A DNA stretch of 64,000 nucleotides, taken from the NCBI RefSeq assembly GCF_019668465.1, contig NZ_AP024828.1, positions 4,278,001-4,342,000 of the forward strand, in the 5' to 3' direction. The notes beneath the pieces were generated by a model. That model saw only the letters and a list, made by a program, of their open reading frames with translations. It was not told where the DNA came from and searched no databases. Below, in pieces: positions 23,443 through 32,218 of this stretch. Numbering within the stretch: the stretch's first letter is position 1; every line of letters begins with the position of its first letter. Position numbers and translations under genes: made by a program. Origin of the DNA: Mycobacterium senriense. GTDB lineage: Bacteria > Actinomycetota > Actinomycetes > Mycobacteriales > Mycobacteriaceae.

Positions 23443-24003
23443 GTGCGAGCGTTGATCATCGTCGACGTGCAAAACGATTTCTGCCAGGGCGGCTCCGTGC
23501 CGACGGCCCGCGGTGCCGCGGTGGCGCCCGCGATCAACGACTACCTGTCCGGCGATCCGGGCTACCACTACGTCGTGGCCACCCAGGACTTCCACATCGA
23601 TCCGGGTGATCATTTCTCCGACCGGCCGGACTTTACATCCTCGTGGCCAGTGCACTGCGTCGCCGGAAGCACGGGCGCGAATCTTCGGCCCGATCTAGAC
23701 ATGCGGCGCATCGATGCGGTCTTTCGCAAGGGCGCGCACGCCGCCGCCTACAGCGGTTTCGAGGGCGCCGACCAGAATGGGACGACGCTACTTGAATGGT
23801 TGCGGCGGCGGGAGGTCGACGAGGTCGACGTGGTCGGCATCGCCACCGACTTTTGCGTCCGCCGAACCGCCGAGGACGCGGCGGCGGCGGGTCTGAAGAC
23901 TCGGGTGCTGGTGGACCTGACCGCGGCCGCGGGGGTGGACTCCACTGCCGAGGCACTGGCGGAAATGCGCTCGGCCGGCATCGAGTTGGTTGGAGGGTCG
24001 TAA
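23443..24003 (+). CDS. pncA: Nicotinamidase/pyrazinamidase
   Basis: A 186-residue enzyme, the same length as M. tuberculosis PncA, converting nicotinamide to nicotinate for NAD salvage and pyrazinamide to pyrazinoic acid. Catalytic residues are at the expected positions: Asp8, Lys96 and Cys138. The metal ligands Asp49, His51, His57 and His71 are all present (QDFHIDPGDHF, PVHCV). Residue 137 is Phe (TDFCV) where I recall His in M. tuberculosis, and residue 48 is Gln rather than Lys. I chose GTG 23443, which gives MRALIIVDVQ as in homologues. The next gene overlaps the stop by one base (TAATG), the arrangement of pncA-Rv2042c. Confidence 0.95.
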   Translation: MRALIIVDVQNDFCQGGSVPTARGAAVAPAINDYLSGDPGYHYVVATQDFHIDPGDHFSDRPDFTSSWPVHCVAGSTGANLRPDLDMRRIDAVFRKGAHAAAYSGFEGADQNGTTLLEWLRRREVDEVDVVGIATDFCVRRTAEDAAAAGLKTRVLVDLTAAAGVDSTAEALAEMRSAGIELVGGS

Positions 24004-24803
24004 TGGTGGTGCCGCTGGATCGGGAGCATCTGCTGGCCGCCGCGGAGCGTTCGCCGCAGGCGGCCGCCGCCCATGACCGCGCCGGGTGGGTGGGTCTGTT
24101 CACCGGTGACGGCCGGATCGAGGACCCGGTGGGCTCGCGACCCCACGTGGGGCATGAGCAGATCGGCCGCTTCTACGACACATTCATCGGTCCGCGTGAC
24201 ATCAAGTTCCATCGCGATCTCGACATCGTCGTCGGCACGGCGGTGCTGCGTGACCTCGAGCTCGAGGTGGCGATGGGTTCGGCCGTGACGATGTACATTC
24301 CGGCGTTCCTGCGCTACGACCTCCGAGAAACTAACGGCGAGTGGAAGATTGGCGAACTACGAGCCTACTGGGAGCTTCCCGCCATGATGGTGCAGTTCCT
24401 GCGCACCGGCTCCGGCGCGGTGGGCCCCGCGCTGAACCTGTGCAGGGGGCTGATGAGCAACCAAGGCTGGCGGGGGACCGCCGGTTTCATGACCGGATTC
24501 CGTCGGGTGGGAGCCCGTCACCAGCGGCTGGTGACCACGTTCCTCGACGCCGTCGCGCGGAAAGACACGTTTTCCGCTGCACGCGTGCTGTCCTCGGATG
24601 CCGCAATAACTTTGGGCGATCGCGACCCACTCGAGCTGGCCGAGCTGGCGGAGCAACTGGACGGGGCCGGTGCGACCAAGATGAACAGCGCGGGCCCCAC
24701 CGTCGCGGTGTCGCTCCACTCGGGTCATGGGCGCGCCATCATGTTCGCCGATGTGGCCTGGCGCGGCAACGCGATCAACCGGATCAGGTACTTTCCCGCC
24801 TGA
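24003..24803 (+). CDS. Rv2042c-like conserved protein with NTF2/SnoaL-like fold
   Basis: A 266-residue protein translated from an ATG that shares a base with the pncA stop. It begins with a long helix (LDREHLLAAAERSPQAAAAH), followed by DRAGWVGLFTGDGRIEDPVGS and VGHEQIGRFYDTFIGP, a pattern seen in SnoaL/NTF2-like domains; a second similar module follows at about 165-266 (RHQRLVTTFLDAVARKD). No catalytic residues are assigned. Position, size and overlap match what I recall of M. tuberculosis Rv2042c. A link to nicotinamide metabolism rests only on the operon arrangement. Confidence 0.78.
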   Translation: MVVPLDREHLLAAAERSPQAAAAHDRAGWVGLFTGDGRIEDPVGSRPHVGHEQIGRFYDTFIGPRDIKFHRDLDIVVGTAVLRDLELEVAMGSAVTMYIPAFLRYDLRETNGEWKIGELRAYWELPAMMVQFLRTGSGAVGPALNLCRGLMSNQGWRGTAGFMTGFRRVGARHQRLVTTFLDAVARKDTFSAARVLSSDAAITLGDRDPLELAELAEQLDGAGATKMNSAGPTVAVSLHSGHGRAIMFADVAWRGNAINRIRYFPA

Positions 24804-24815
24804 GCACCGCATGCC

Positions 24816-25166
24816 TCACCGGACCACCATCAGCGCCAGCGAAGCCACGGACAGGCACAAATACGCGCCGGGAAAGGCGATGTTGTACAGGACGCGGGCC
24901 CTCAGGTGCGTTGCCACCGCTCCGACGAAAAACGCAACCAGGCCGGCGGCGGCCGCGATGCCCAATTCCCGCAGGCCCAGCAGGCCGACAACGATCCCGG
25001 CGGCTCCGGCCAGCTTCACTGCGCCCAGCGCAGGTAACCACGACCGCGGCACCCCTACCTCCGCAGAGTTCGCCAGAACGAATCGCGCCGGAACGAAGTC
25101 GGCGATGGCGATCGCGGCGGTGACGGCGGCGGTGATCACCGTGATGACGACAAGGGCGATGTTCAT
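24816..25166 (-). CDS. DoxX-like small membrane protein
   Basis: A 116-residue protein with four hydrophobic segments (ALVVITVITAAVTAAIAIADF, KLAGAAGIVVGLLGL, IAAAAGLVAFFVGAVATHL and AYLCLSVASLALMVV), as in the DoxX-like family. The ATG at 25166 has AAGGGAT about 9 bases upstream. It diverges from the SigJ-like sigma factor at 25335 across 168 bp. ECF41-type sigma factors commonly control such a divergent neighbour, so it may be a sigma target. It converges with the Rv2042c-like gene (12-bp gap). The biochemical function is unknown. Confidence 0.78.
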   Translation of the reverse strand: MNIALVVITVITAAVTAAIAIADFVPARFVLANSAEVGVPRSWLPALGAVKLAGAAGIVVGLLGLRELGIAAAAGLVAFFVGAVATHLRARVLYNIAFPGAYLCLSVASLALMVVR

Positions 25167-25334
25167 CTGGATCAATCCCTTGTCGCGCAGCGATTTCCGC
25201 AGCGGCGAGTCCAATGCGTGCAGTGCGCGCCGCGGCGCACAATCGGTAAGATCATGGTGCTTGTCTCCTTTGCCACAGGAAGTCCGTTGGACGCGGTCAT
25301 CTTCTTGACGACTTCCGTGCGGAAAAGGTGACCC

Positions 25335-26330
25335 ATGAGCGCAACAAAGGATTTGGCGGACCTTGCACGGCGTTTCGACGCCGATCGACGACACCTCAGG
25401 TCCGTCGCGTTCCAGCTGCTGGGCTCGGTGGCCGACGCCGACGACGCCGTGCAATCGGCGTGGCTCAAGGCCAGTCGTGCGGACTTCGACGCTGTCGACA
25501 ACCTCTCCGGCTGGTTCACAACAATCACCGCGCGCGAGGCGTTCGACCAGCTTCGGGTGCGCAAGCGTCGCGCCGAGCAACCACTCGGCGGGGCCGACGA
25601 ACTGGACCGACTGGCCCAGACGGCGTCGGCGGCGGCCGACGAGGACGCACTGCTGGCGGAGTCGGTGAGCAGCGCCCTGCTCGTCGTGCTCGACCGGCTG
25701 TCCCCGGCGCAGCGTGTTGCGTTCGTGCTGCACGACGTCTTCGCCATGCCGTTCGAGCAGATCGCCGGGCTGATGGATCGGTCACCGGAGGCCACCAAGA
25801 AGCTGGCCAGCAGGGCGCGCGTTCGCCTGCACGGCGACCCGGCCGCCCCGCCCCGTCGCACGGCCGACCACCTGCAGGTGGTCGAGGCCTTTCTGACGGC
25901 CTCGCGCGGCGGTGACATCGCCGGCCTGCTCGACCTGCTCGCCCCCGAGGTGGTGCGCACGGTCGATCCGACCCTCGTTCCGGCGGGCGTGCCAACCACG
26001 CTGCGCGGCGCCCGCCGGGTCGCCGAGGAGACTCGCCGGTTCGCTCAGCGGGCGCGCGCCGGCGCTGTCATGCTCATCGACGGGGCACCGGGCATCGTGC
26101 TCGCGGCCCGCGGGCGCGCTCAGGTCCTGCTGGTGATCGGCATCGGCGCCGACGATCGCATTCACACGATCGACATCACGGACAACGCCGAGCGAATCCG
26201 TCGGGCCGCGCTGACGCTGCCGCGGTGGCCGATCCAGGAACATCACAAGCTCGTCGGGTACCAAGGACGTCAGACACAGTCGGCCGGTAAACCGGCCACG
26301 GGGCAAGACCGGGAGAGCCATGCTCGATAA
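25335..26330 (+). CDS. SigJ/ECF41-like extracytoplasmic-function sigma factor
   Basis: A 331-residue sigma factor. Region 2 (FQLLGSVADADDAVQSAWLKA, quoted by ends; about 29-49) and region 4 (LDRLSPAQRVAFVLHDVFAMPF by ends; about 120-141) precede a C-terminal SnoaL-like domain of about 130 residues (VVEAFLTASRGGDIAGLLDLL). That layout defines ECF41/SigJ-type factors, in which the extra domain takes the place of a separate anti-sigma factor. The usual DGGGR motif of ECF41 is not evident; IDGAPGIVLA stands in the equivalent place. No anti-sigma gene is adjacent. The end overlaps the start of the sugar-binding lipoprotein by 11 bases. Confidence 0.85.
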   Translation: MSATKDLADLARRFDADRRHLRSVAFQLLGSVADADDAVQSAWLKASRADFDAVDNLSGWFTTITAREAFDQLRVRKRRAEQPLGGADELDRLAQTASAAADEDALLAESVSSALLVVLDRLSPAQRVAFVLHDVFAMPFEQIAGLMDRSPEATKKLASRARVRLHGDPAAPPRRTADHLQVVEAFLTASRGGDIAGLLDLLAPEVVRTVDPTLVPAGVPTTLRGARRVAEETRRFAQRARAGAVMLIDGAPGIVLAARGRAQVLLVIGIGADDRIHTIDITDNAERIRRAALTLPRWPIQEHHKLVGYQGRQTQSAGKPATGQDRESHAR

Positions 26331-27648
26331 GCCGTTCGGACGGCGCAACCTGTTGCGGGGCGCCGGCGCGCTTTCCGCGGCTGCGCTGGCACCGTGGCCG
26401 GCCGGGTGCGCTTCCGACGACGAGGACGCCCTCACGTTCTTTTTCGCGGCCAACCCGGACGAACGTGACGCCAGGATGCGCATCGTCGACGAGTTCGCGC
26501 GCCGCCATCCCGATATCAAGGTTCGGCCGGTGCAGTCCGGTCCGGGCGTCATGCAACAGCTTTCGACGTTTTGTGTCGGCGGGAAATGCCCGGATGTGCT
26601 GATGACGTGGGAACTGTCCTACGCCGAACTCGCCGACCGCGGTGTGCTGCTGGATATGAACACGCTGTTGGCGCGCGACAAGGCGTTTGCCGACCAGCTC
26701 AAGGCGGACAGCATTCCGGCGCTGTACGAAACCTTCACCTTCAACGGCAAGCAGTACGCGCTGCCCGAACAGTGGTCGGGTAACTACTTGTTCTACAACA
26801 AGCGGCTCTTCGCCGAAGCCGGGGTGCCCGCACCGGCCAAGACGTGGGAACAGCCTTGGGATTTCACCGAATTCCTGGACGTGGCGCGCGCGCTGACCAA
26901 GCGTGACGCATCCGGGCGGGCCGCGCAGTACGGTTTCGTCAACACCTGGGGTTCCTACTACTCGGCCGGCCTGTTCGCGATGAACAACGGCGTCGCCTGG
27001 TCCAACCCGCGGCTGAACCCTACCCACTTCAACTTCGACAACGCGGCGTTCCAGGAAGCGGTGCAGTTCTATGCCGATCTGGCCAACAAGTACCGGGTTG
27101 CGCCGAACGCATCGGAGACGCAGTCGATGTCGACGCCCAACTTGTTTGCGGTGGGGCGGGCGGCGATCGCGCTCGGCGGACACTGGCGCTACCAGACCTA
27201 CATCCGCGCCGAGGACCTGGATTTCGATGTCGCCCCGTTGCCCGTCGGCCCGGCGCTGCCGAAGGGGCACGCCGCGTGTTCCGATATCGGCGCCACCGGA
27301 CTGGCCATCTCGGCGAGCAGCCCCCGCAAGGAGCAGGCGTGGGAATTCGTGAAGTTCGCGACCGGGCCCATCGGCCAAGCCTTGATCGGTGAATCCTGTC
27401 TGTTCGTTCCGGTGCTGCGGTCGGCGCTGCGATCAAACGGATTCGCCAAGGCCCATCGCCGGCTCGGCAATCTCAGCGTGCTCACCGAAGGGCCGGCTTT
27501 CTCGCAGGGCTTGCCGATCACGCCGGCATGGGAGAAGGTCAACGCCTTGATGGACCGCAACTTTGGCCCCGTACTGCGGGGCCGCCAGCCGGCCACCTCC
27601 CTGAGCGGGTTGTCCCGCTCCGTCGACGAAGTGCTGCGCAGCCCATGA
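26320..27648 (+). CDS. Sugar ABC transporter substrate-binding lipoprotein
   Basis: A 442-residue extracellular solute-binding protein, family 1. The signal begins FGRRNLLRGAGALSAAAL, a twin-arginine-like pattern, and ends with the lipobox PAGC at about residue 30, so it is exported and lipid-anchored. The mature protein has the usual DVLMTWELSYAELADRG, LPEQWSGNYLFYNKRLF and SGLSRSVDEVL blocks. It starts a tight four-gene transporter operon (overlaps of 4 and 14 bases, then 2 bp) and is the counterpart of M. tuberculosis Rv2041c. The carbohydrate carried is unknown. The ATG at 26320 has GGGAGA just upstream. Confidence 0.9.
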   Translation: MLDKPFGRRNLLRGAGALSAAALAPWPAGCASDDEDALTFFFAANPDERDARMRIVDEFARRHPDIKVRPVQSGPGVMQQLSTFCVGGKCPDVLMTWELSYAELADRGVLLDMNTLLARDKAFADQLKADSIPALYETFTFNGKQYALPEQWSGNYLFYNKRLFAEAGVPAPAKTWEQPWDFTEFLDVARALTKRDASGRAAQYGFVNTWGSYYSAGLFAMNNGVAWSNPRLNPTHFNFDNAAFQEAVQFYADLANKYRVAPNASETQSMSTPNLFAVGRAAIALGGHWRYQTYIRAEDLDFDVAPLPVGPALPKGHAACSDIGATGLAISASSPRKEQAWEFVKFATGPIGQALIGESCLFVPVLRSALRSNGFAKAHRRLGNLSVLTEGPAFSQGLPITPAWEKVNALMDRNFGPVLRGRQPATSLSGLSRSVDEVLRSP

Positions 27649-28610
27649 CCTCGATGGACGCACCTGGCGCGACCGCCCCGGCCGGGAGGACGCGAAAGGT
27701 CCCGGACGATCCGAGCCCATGGCGCCGACACGGCTGGGCCGGCCGGCTGTTCGTCGCCCCCAACATGGTGGCGGTCGCCGTGTTCATGCTGTTTCCGCTG
27801 GGCTTTTCGCTGTACATGAGTTTTCAGCAATGGGATGTGTTCACCCCGCCAAAGTTTGTGGGCCTGAAGAACTTTTCAGACCTGTTCACTTCCGACCCGC
27901 TCTTCCCGATCGCCATCCGCAACACGGTGATCTTCACCCTCGGAACGGTGGTGCCGACGGTCCTCATCAGCCTCGCCGTCGCGGGGGTGCTGAATCAGAA
28001 GGTCCGGGGCATCGGCCTCTTCCGAACGATCGTCTTTCTGCCGCTGGCCATCTCGTCGGTCGTGATGGCGGTGGTGTGGCAGTTCGTCTTCAACACCGAC
28101 AACGGCCTGCTCAACATCATGCTCGGCTGGGTCGGGCTCGGCCCGGTCCCGTGGTTGGTCGACCCGCACTGGGCCATGGCCTCGTTGTGCATCGTCAGCG
28201 TCTGGCGCAGCGTGCCCTTCGCCACCGTCGTCCTGTTGGCCGCGATGCAAGGCGTACCGGGAACGGTCTACGAGGCGGCCAAGATCGACGGCGCCAGCGA
28301 GATAAGGCAATTCGTCTCCATCACCGTCCCGTTGATCCGCGGGTCGATATCGTTCGTGATCATCATCTCGGTCATCCACGCCTTCCAGGCGTTTGACATG
28401 GTCTATGTCCTCAACGGCCCCAGCGGCGGGCCGGAATCGGCGACCTACGTCCTGGGCATCATGCTGTTCCAGCACGCGTTCTCGTTCCTCGAATTCGGAT
28501 ACGCATCCGCGCTGGCGTGGGTGATGTTCGCCGTCTTGCTGGTGCTGACCGTGGTGCAGTTGCGCGTCAGCCATCGACGATCTTTGGAGACTTCGCGTGG
28601 CCTCAAGTGA
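27645..28610 (+). CDS. Sugar ABC transporter permease (MalF/UgpA-like)
   Basis: A 321-residue membrane permease with six transmembrane segments and the EAA loop that contacts the ATPase (EAAKIDGASEIRQFVSITVP, near residues 210-229). The start is ATG 27645, which overlaps the lipoprotein stop as ATGA; the frame is open further upstream but only inside the lipoprotein gene. It resembles MalF/UgpA-type permeases and is the counterpart of Rv2040c. It should form the channel with the next permease. The stop is 14 bases inside the next gene. Confidence 0.9.
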   Translation: MTSMDAPGATAPAGRTRKVPDDPSPWRRHGWAGRLFVAPNMVAVAVFMLFPLGFSLYMSFQQWDVFTPPKFVGLKNFSDLFTSDPLFPIAIRNTVIFTLGTVVPTVLISLAVAGVLNQKVRGIGLFRTIVFLPLAISSVVMAVVWQFVFNTDNGLLNIMLGWVGLGPVPWLVDPHWAMASLCIVSVWRSVPFATVVLLAAMQGVPGTVYEAAKIDGASEIRQFVSITVPLIRGSISFVIIISVIHAFQAFDMVYVLNGPSGGPESATYVLGIMLFQHAFSFLEFGYASALAWVMFAVLLVLTVVQLRVSHRRSLETSRGLK

Positions 28611-29439
28611 GGGCGTCATCAGGCACACCGTGGTGCGCGGCGGCATCGTCTATGGCGCGCTGCTCGCCGTCGCGTGGTGTGCGTTGTTCCCGATCGCGTG
28701 GGCGGTGTCGGGTTCGCTGAAAACGGAAGGCGAGGTTAGCGAGCCCACGCTGCTGCCGGCCCACCCGCGGTGGTCCAACTACACCGAGGTGTTCGCACTG
28801 ATGCCGTTCGGGCGGATGTTCCTCAACACCGTCTTCTATGCGGGGTGCGTCACCGCGGGCCATGTCTTCTTTTGCTCCCTGGCCGGATATGCCTTTGCGC
28901 GACTGGATTTTCGCGGCCGCGATGCGCTGTTCGTCGTGTATCTCGGCACGTTGATGGTGCCCCTCACGGTGACTGTGATCCCGCAATTCCTGGTGATGCG
29001 AACCCTGGGCTGGGTCGACACCCCGTGGGCGATGATCGCACCGGGTTTCTTCGGCAGCGCATTCGGCACCTACCTGATGCGCCAGTTCTTTCGCACCCTG
29101 CCCACCGATCTGGAGGAGGCCGCGATACTCGACGGTTGTACGCCGTGGCAGGTCTATTGGCGAATCCTGCTGCCCCACGCACGGCCGGCGGTGATGGTGC
29201 TCGCCGTGCTCACCTGGGTCAACGTCTGGAACGATTTCCTGTGGCCGTTGCTGATGATTCAGCGCAACAGCCTGGCCACCCTGACCCTGGGCCTGGTCAG
29301 GATGAAGGGCGAATATGTTGCCCGGTGGCCGGTTCTGATGGCAACCTCGATGCTTATCATGCTGCCCCTGGTCGTCATCTACGCCATCGCGCAACGCTCG
29401 TTTGTTCGTGGAATCGCCGTCACCGGAATGGGCGGCTAG
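28597..29439 (+). CDS. Sugar ABC transporter permease (MalG/UgpE-like)
   Basis: A 280-residue permease with six membrane segments and the EAA loop EEAAILDGCTPWQVYWRILL near residue 180. The start is GTG 28597, overlapping the preceding permease by 14 bases, giving MASSEGVIRHTVVRGG. It pairs with the upstream permease as the transmembrane half of the importer and corresponds to Rv2039c. The ATP-binding gene follows after 2 bp. Confidence 0.9.
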   Translation: MASSEGVIRHTVVRGGIVYGALLAVAWCALFPIAWAVSGSLKTEGEVSEPTLLPAHPRWSNYTEVFALMPFGRMFLNTVFYAGCVTAGHVFFCSLAGYAFARLDFRGRDALFVVYLGTLMVPLTVTVIPQFLVMRTLGWVDTPWAMIAPGFFGSAFGTYLMRQFFRTLPTDLEEAAILDGCTPWQVYWRILLPHARPAVMVLAVLTWVNVWNDFLWPLLMIQRNSLATLTLGLVRMKGEYVARWPVLMATSMLIMLPLVVIYAIAQRSFVRGIAVTGMGG

Positions 29440-29441
29440 CC

Positions 29442-30512
<1,071 letters not shown>

Positions 30513-30573
30513 TCGTGTTCCCGCCATCGAAGTAATTTTCGGCGCGCCGTACAGGCACGTCCGGCTCGACCCG

Positions 30574-30762
30574 GTGAGGGGCTTTGCGGGTGGATGCAAA
30601 CCGTGCCGACTTGGTGTTCGGCCCCGGCATCCCGCCCTCACCACGCAGCAACGCGAGGCCCTCTACGCGCGAGGATTGCAAGCGGGCCAACAGTTTCTGC
30701 GGACCTGGAGCTACACGGATTACCTGGTGGCCTGCGGCGCCCCGTTGCGTAAAGCACCGTGA
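30574..30762 (+). CDS. Possible small protein, low support
   Basis: A 62-codon frame after the transporter operon, from GTG 30574 to TGA 30762. It reads CKPCRLGVRPRHP, then ALTTQQREALYARGLQAGQQ and YTDYLVACGAPLRK, which looks helical and moderately coding-like. No ribosome site is clear, and the same frame is open back into the ATPase gene. An alternative frame at 30584-30814 gives lower-quality sequence. The interval 30513-30786 holds nothing else I can support. Confidence 0.25.
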   Translation: MRGFAGGCKPCRLGVRPRHPALTTQQREALYARGLQAGQQFLRTWSYTDYLVACGAPLRKAP

Positions 30763-30786
30763 CGGTGGTGAATCGTTCGGCGACGC

Positions 30787-31074
30787 CTATCCGCGGGAGC
30801 AGCGAAGCGCATGAACGCGTCGCTGGATGCGCGCGACGTCGTCGGGGGAGGGCAGCTGGTTGGTGATCCGGGTGATCTGGACGCCGATATCAACTGAACC
30901 GATCGGCCAGAGCCGACGCGCGATGAGATCCCTTGCGATGTCGTTGATGTCGTCGTCGCAGAGCCGTCGGCGCGTCAAAGCCGCCAGCGGGACGTACCCG
31001 GTGGCCGGCATGCCGGCGGGGTAGCCGGCCCGCACAAAAGCCACAATGCTCGTCACCCAATGCGACAGGTCCAT
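30787..31074 (-). CDS. DUF3349 family protein
   Basis: A 95-residue protein matching the DUF3349 family of mycobacteria (relatives of Rv0543c/Rv2302): IVAFVRAGYPAGMP, YVPLAALTRRRLCDDDINDIARDL, then DIGVQITRITNQLPSPDDVARI. These are small helical proteins of unknown function, some solved structurally. The ATG at 31074 has GAGGTGG upstream. The 219-bp gap to 31293 contains an inverted repeat TTGCT-N5-AGCAA at 31121-31135 that might be regulatory, but no other gene. Confidence 0.85.
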   Translation of the reverse strand: MDLSHWVTSIVAFVRAGYPAGMPATGYVPLAALTRRRLCDDDINDIARDLIARRLWPIGSVDIGVQITRITNQLPSPDDVARIQRRVHALRCSRG

Positions 31075-31293
31075 ATGTCCACCTCGCTAACCGCCGCACG
31101 TTGCGCGTAAGCGGCAGTGCTTGCTTAGCTAGCAACGTACCATCGGCGAGCTCATCAGCTGCGTAACGCCACACAGTTAAACGCATTTTTTACGGCGGCA
31201 GCCGCGGGCGCGCCGAGAGTGACTTGGGCGACGATTCGCCGAACGTGGCGCGCCGTAACGGTGTTTGGCCGCAAGGCTTTCTAGTATTGCCGC

Positions 31294-32127
31294 GTGGTGG
31301 ATCGCTATGGAACCGATGTCCTCGCCGCGGGGCGACGCAAGCCGCGCTCGACCGAGCACCCGGCCGAACTGGGCCTGGTGGTCGAGGACGTGGAGACGGG
31401 TTATGTCGGCGCGATCGTGCGCGTGGAATACGGTCGAGTGGACCTGGAAGACCGGCGCGGTCACGTGCGTGGCTTCCCTTTGGGCCCTGGGTATTTGCTC
31501 GAGGGGCGTCCCGTCATCCTCACCGCGCCGCGCCGGCCGGCGTCGACCGCCGGGGGCAGGACCGCGTCCGGTTCGGTCGCCGTGTCCGGTGTTCGCGCCT
31601 GCGTCGCGCGGGCCAGCCGCATCTACGTCGAGGGTCGCCACGACGCCGAGCTCATCGCGCAGGTGTGGGGTGAGGATTTGCGAATCGAAGGCGTCGTCGT
31701 CGAACAACTCGGTGGCGTGGACGACCTGGTGGACATCGTCGCCGAATTCGCCCCCGGGCCGGGGCGCCGGCTGGGGGTGCTCGTCGATCACCTTGTCGCG
31801 GGTTCCAAGGAGGCGCGGATCGCCGATGCGGTGCGGCGGGGGCCTGGCGGCAGCGACACGCTGGTCGTCGGTCATCCCTATGTCGATATCTGGCAGGCCG
31901 TGAAGCCGCAGCGGTTGGGCCTGGGCGCCTGGCCGAAGGTGCCGCGGCAGGTGGAATGGAAACACGGCGTATGCCAGGCGCTTGGCTTGCCGCACAACGA
32001 CCAGGCGGACATCGCCAGGGCATGGCGGCATATCCGTTCGCGGGTGCGCGACTGGAACGATCTGGAGCCGGCACTGATCAGTCGGGTCGAAGAACTGATC
32101 GACTTCGTGACGGCACCGGTCCCCTGA
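31294..32127 (+). CDS. DUF3097 family protein
   Basis: A 277-residue actinobacterial protein with the DUF3097 pattern: a short N-terminal beta domain (ELGLVVEDVETGYVGAIVRVE by its ends) and a larger domain with IYVEGRHDAELIAQVWG, VDHLVAGSKEARIA and VVGHPYVDIWQAVKP. The block IYVEGRHDAELI with conserved acidic residues recalls Toprim-like nuclease folds, though I see no proof of catalysis. The start is GTG 31294 or the next codon, also GTG. It stands alone between the DUF3349 gene and efeU. Confidence 0.8.
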   Translation: MVDRYGTDVLAAGRRKPRSTEHPAELGLVVEDVETGYVGAIVRVEYGRVDLEDRRGHVRGFPLGPGYLLEGRPVILTAPRRPASTAGGRTASGSVAVSGVRACVARASRIYVEGRHDAELIAQVWGEDLRIEGVVVEQLGGVDDLVDIVAEFAPGPGRRLGVLVDHLVAGSKEARIADAVRRGPGGSDTLVVGHPYVDIWQAVKPQRLGLGAWPKVPRQVEWKHGVCQALGLPHNDQADIARAWRHIRSRVRDWNDLEPALISRVEELIDFVTAPVP

Positions 32128-32162
32128 TGCGGCAGCCAGCGGACCAGGGCTAATGCCCATGG

Positions 32163-32184
32163 CTTAGTTAGGCTACGCTAAGCC
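32163..32184. promoter_or_regulatory. IdeR-like iron box upstream of efeUOB
   Basis: The core TTAGGCTACGCTAA at 32168-32181 matches 12 of 14 positions of the second part of the IdeR consensus TTAGGTTAGGCTAACCTAA (14 of 19 over the whole, my count). It lies inside a longer inverted repeat GGCTTAG-N10-CTAAGCC (32161-32184), 35 bp before the efeU ATG. Iron-loaded IdeR would repress the operon. Confidence 0.6.
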
Positions 32185-32218
32185 GACAGTCCCGATCGGC
32201 GGGACGGAAACAGGGCGT

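Noticed and set aside
30584..30814. Alternative small frame after the sugar transporter
   Set aside because: The translated sequence is Pro/Arg/Ser-rich, overlaps the DUF3349 gene and is weaker than the frame at 30574-30762, itself doubtful.
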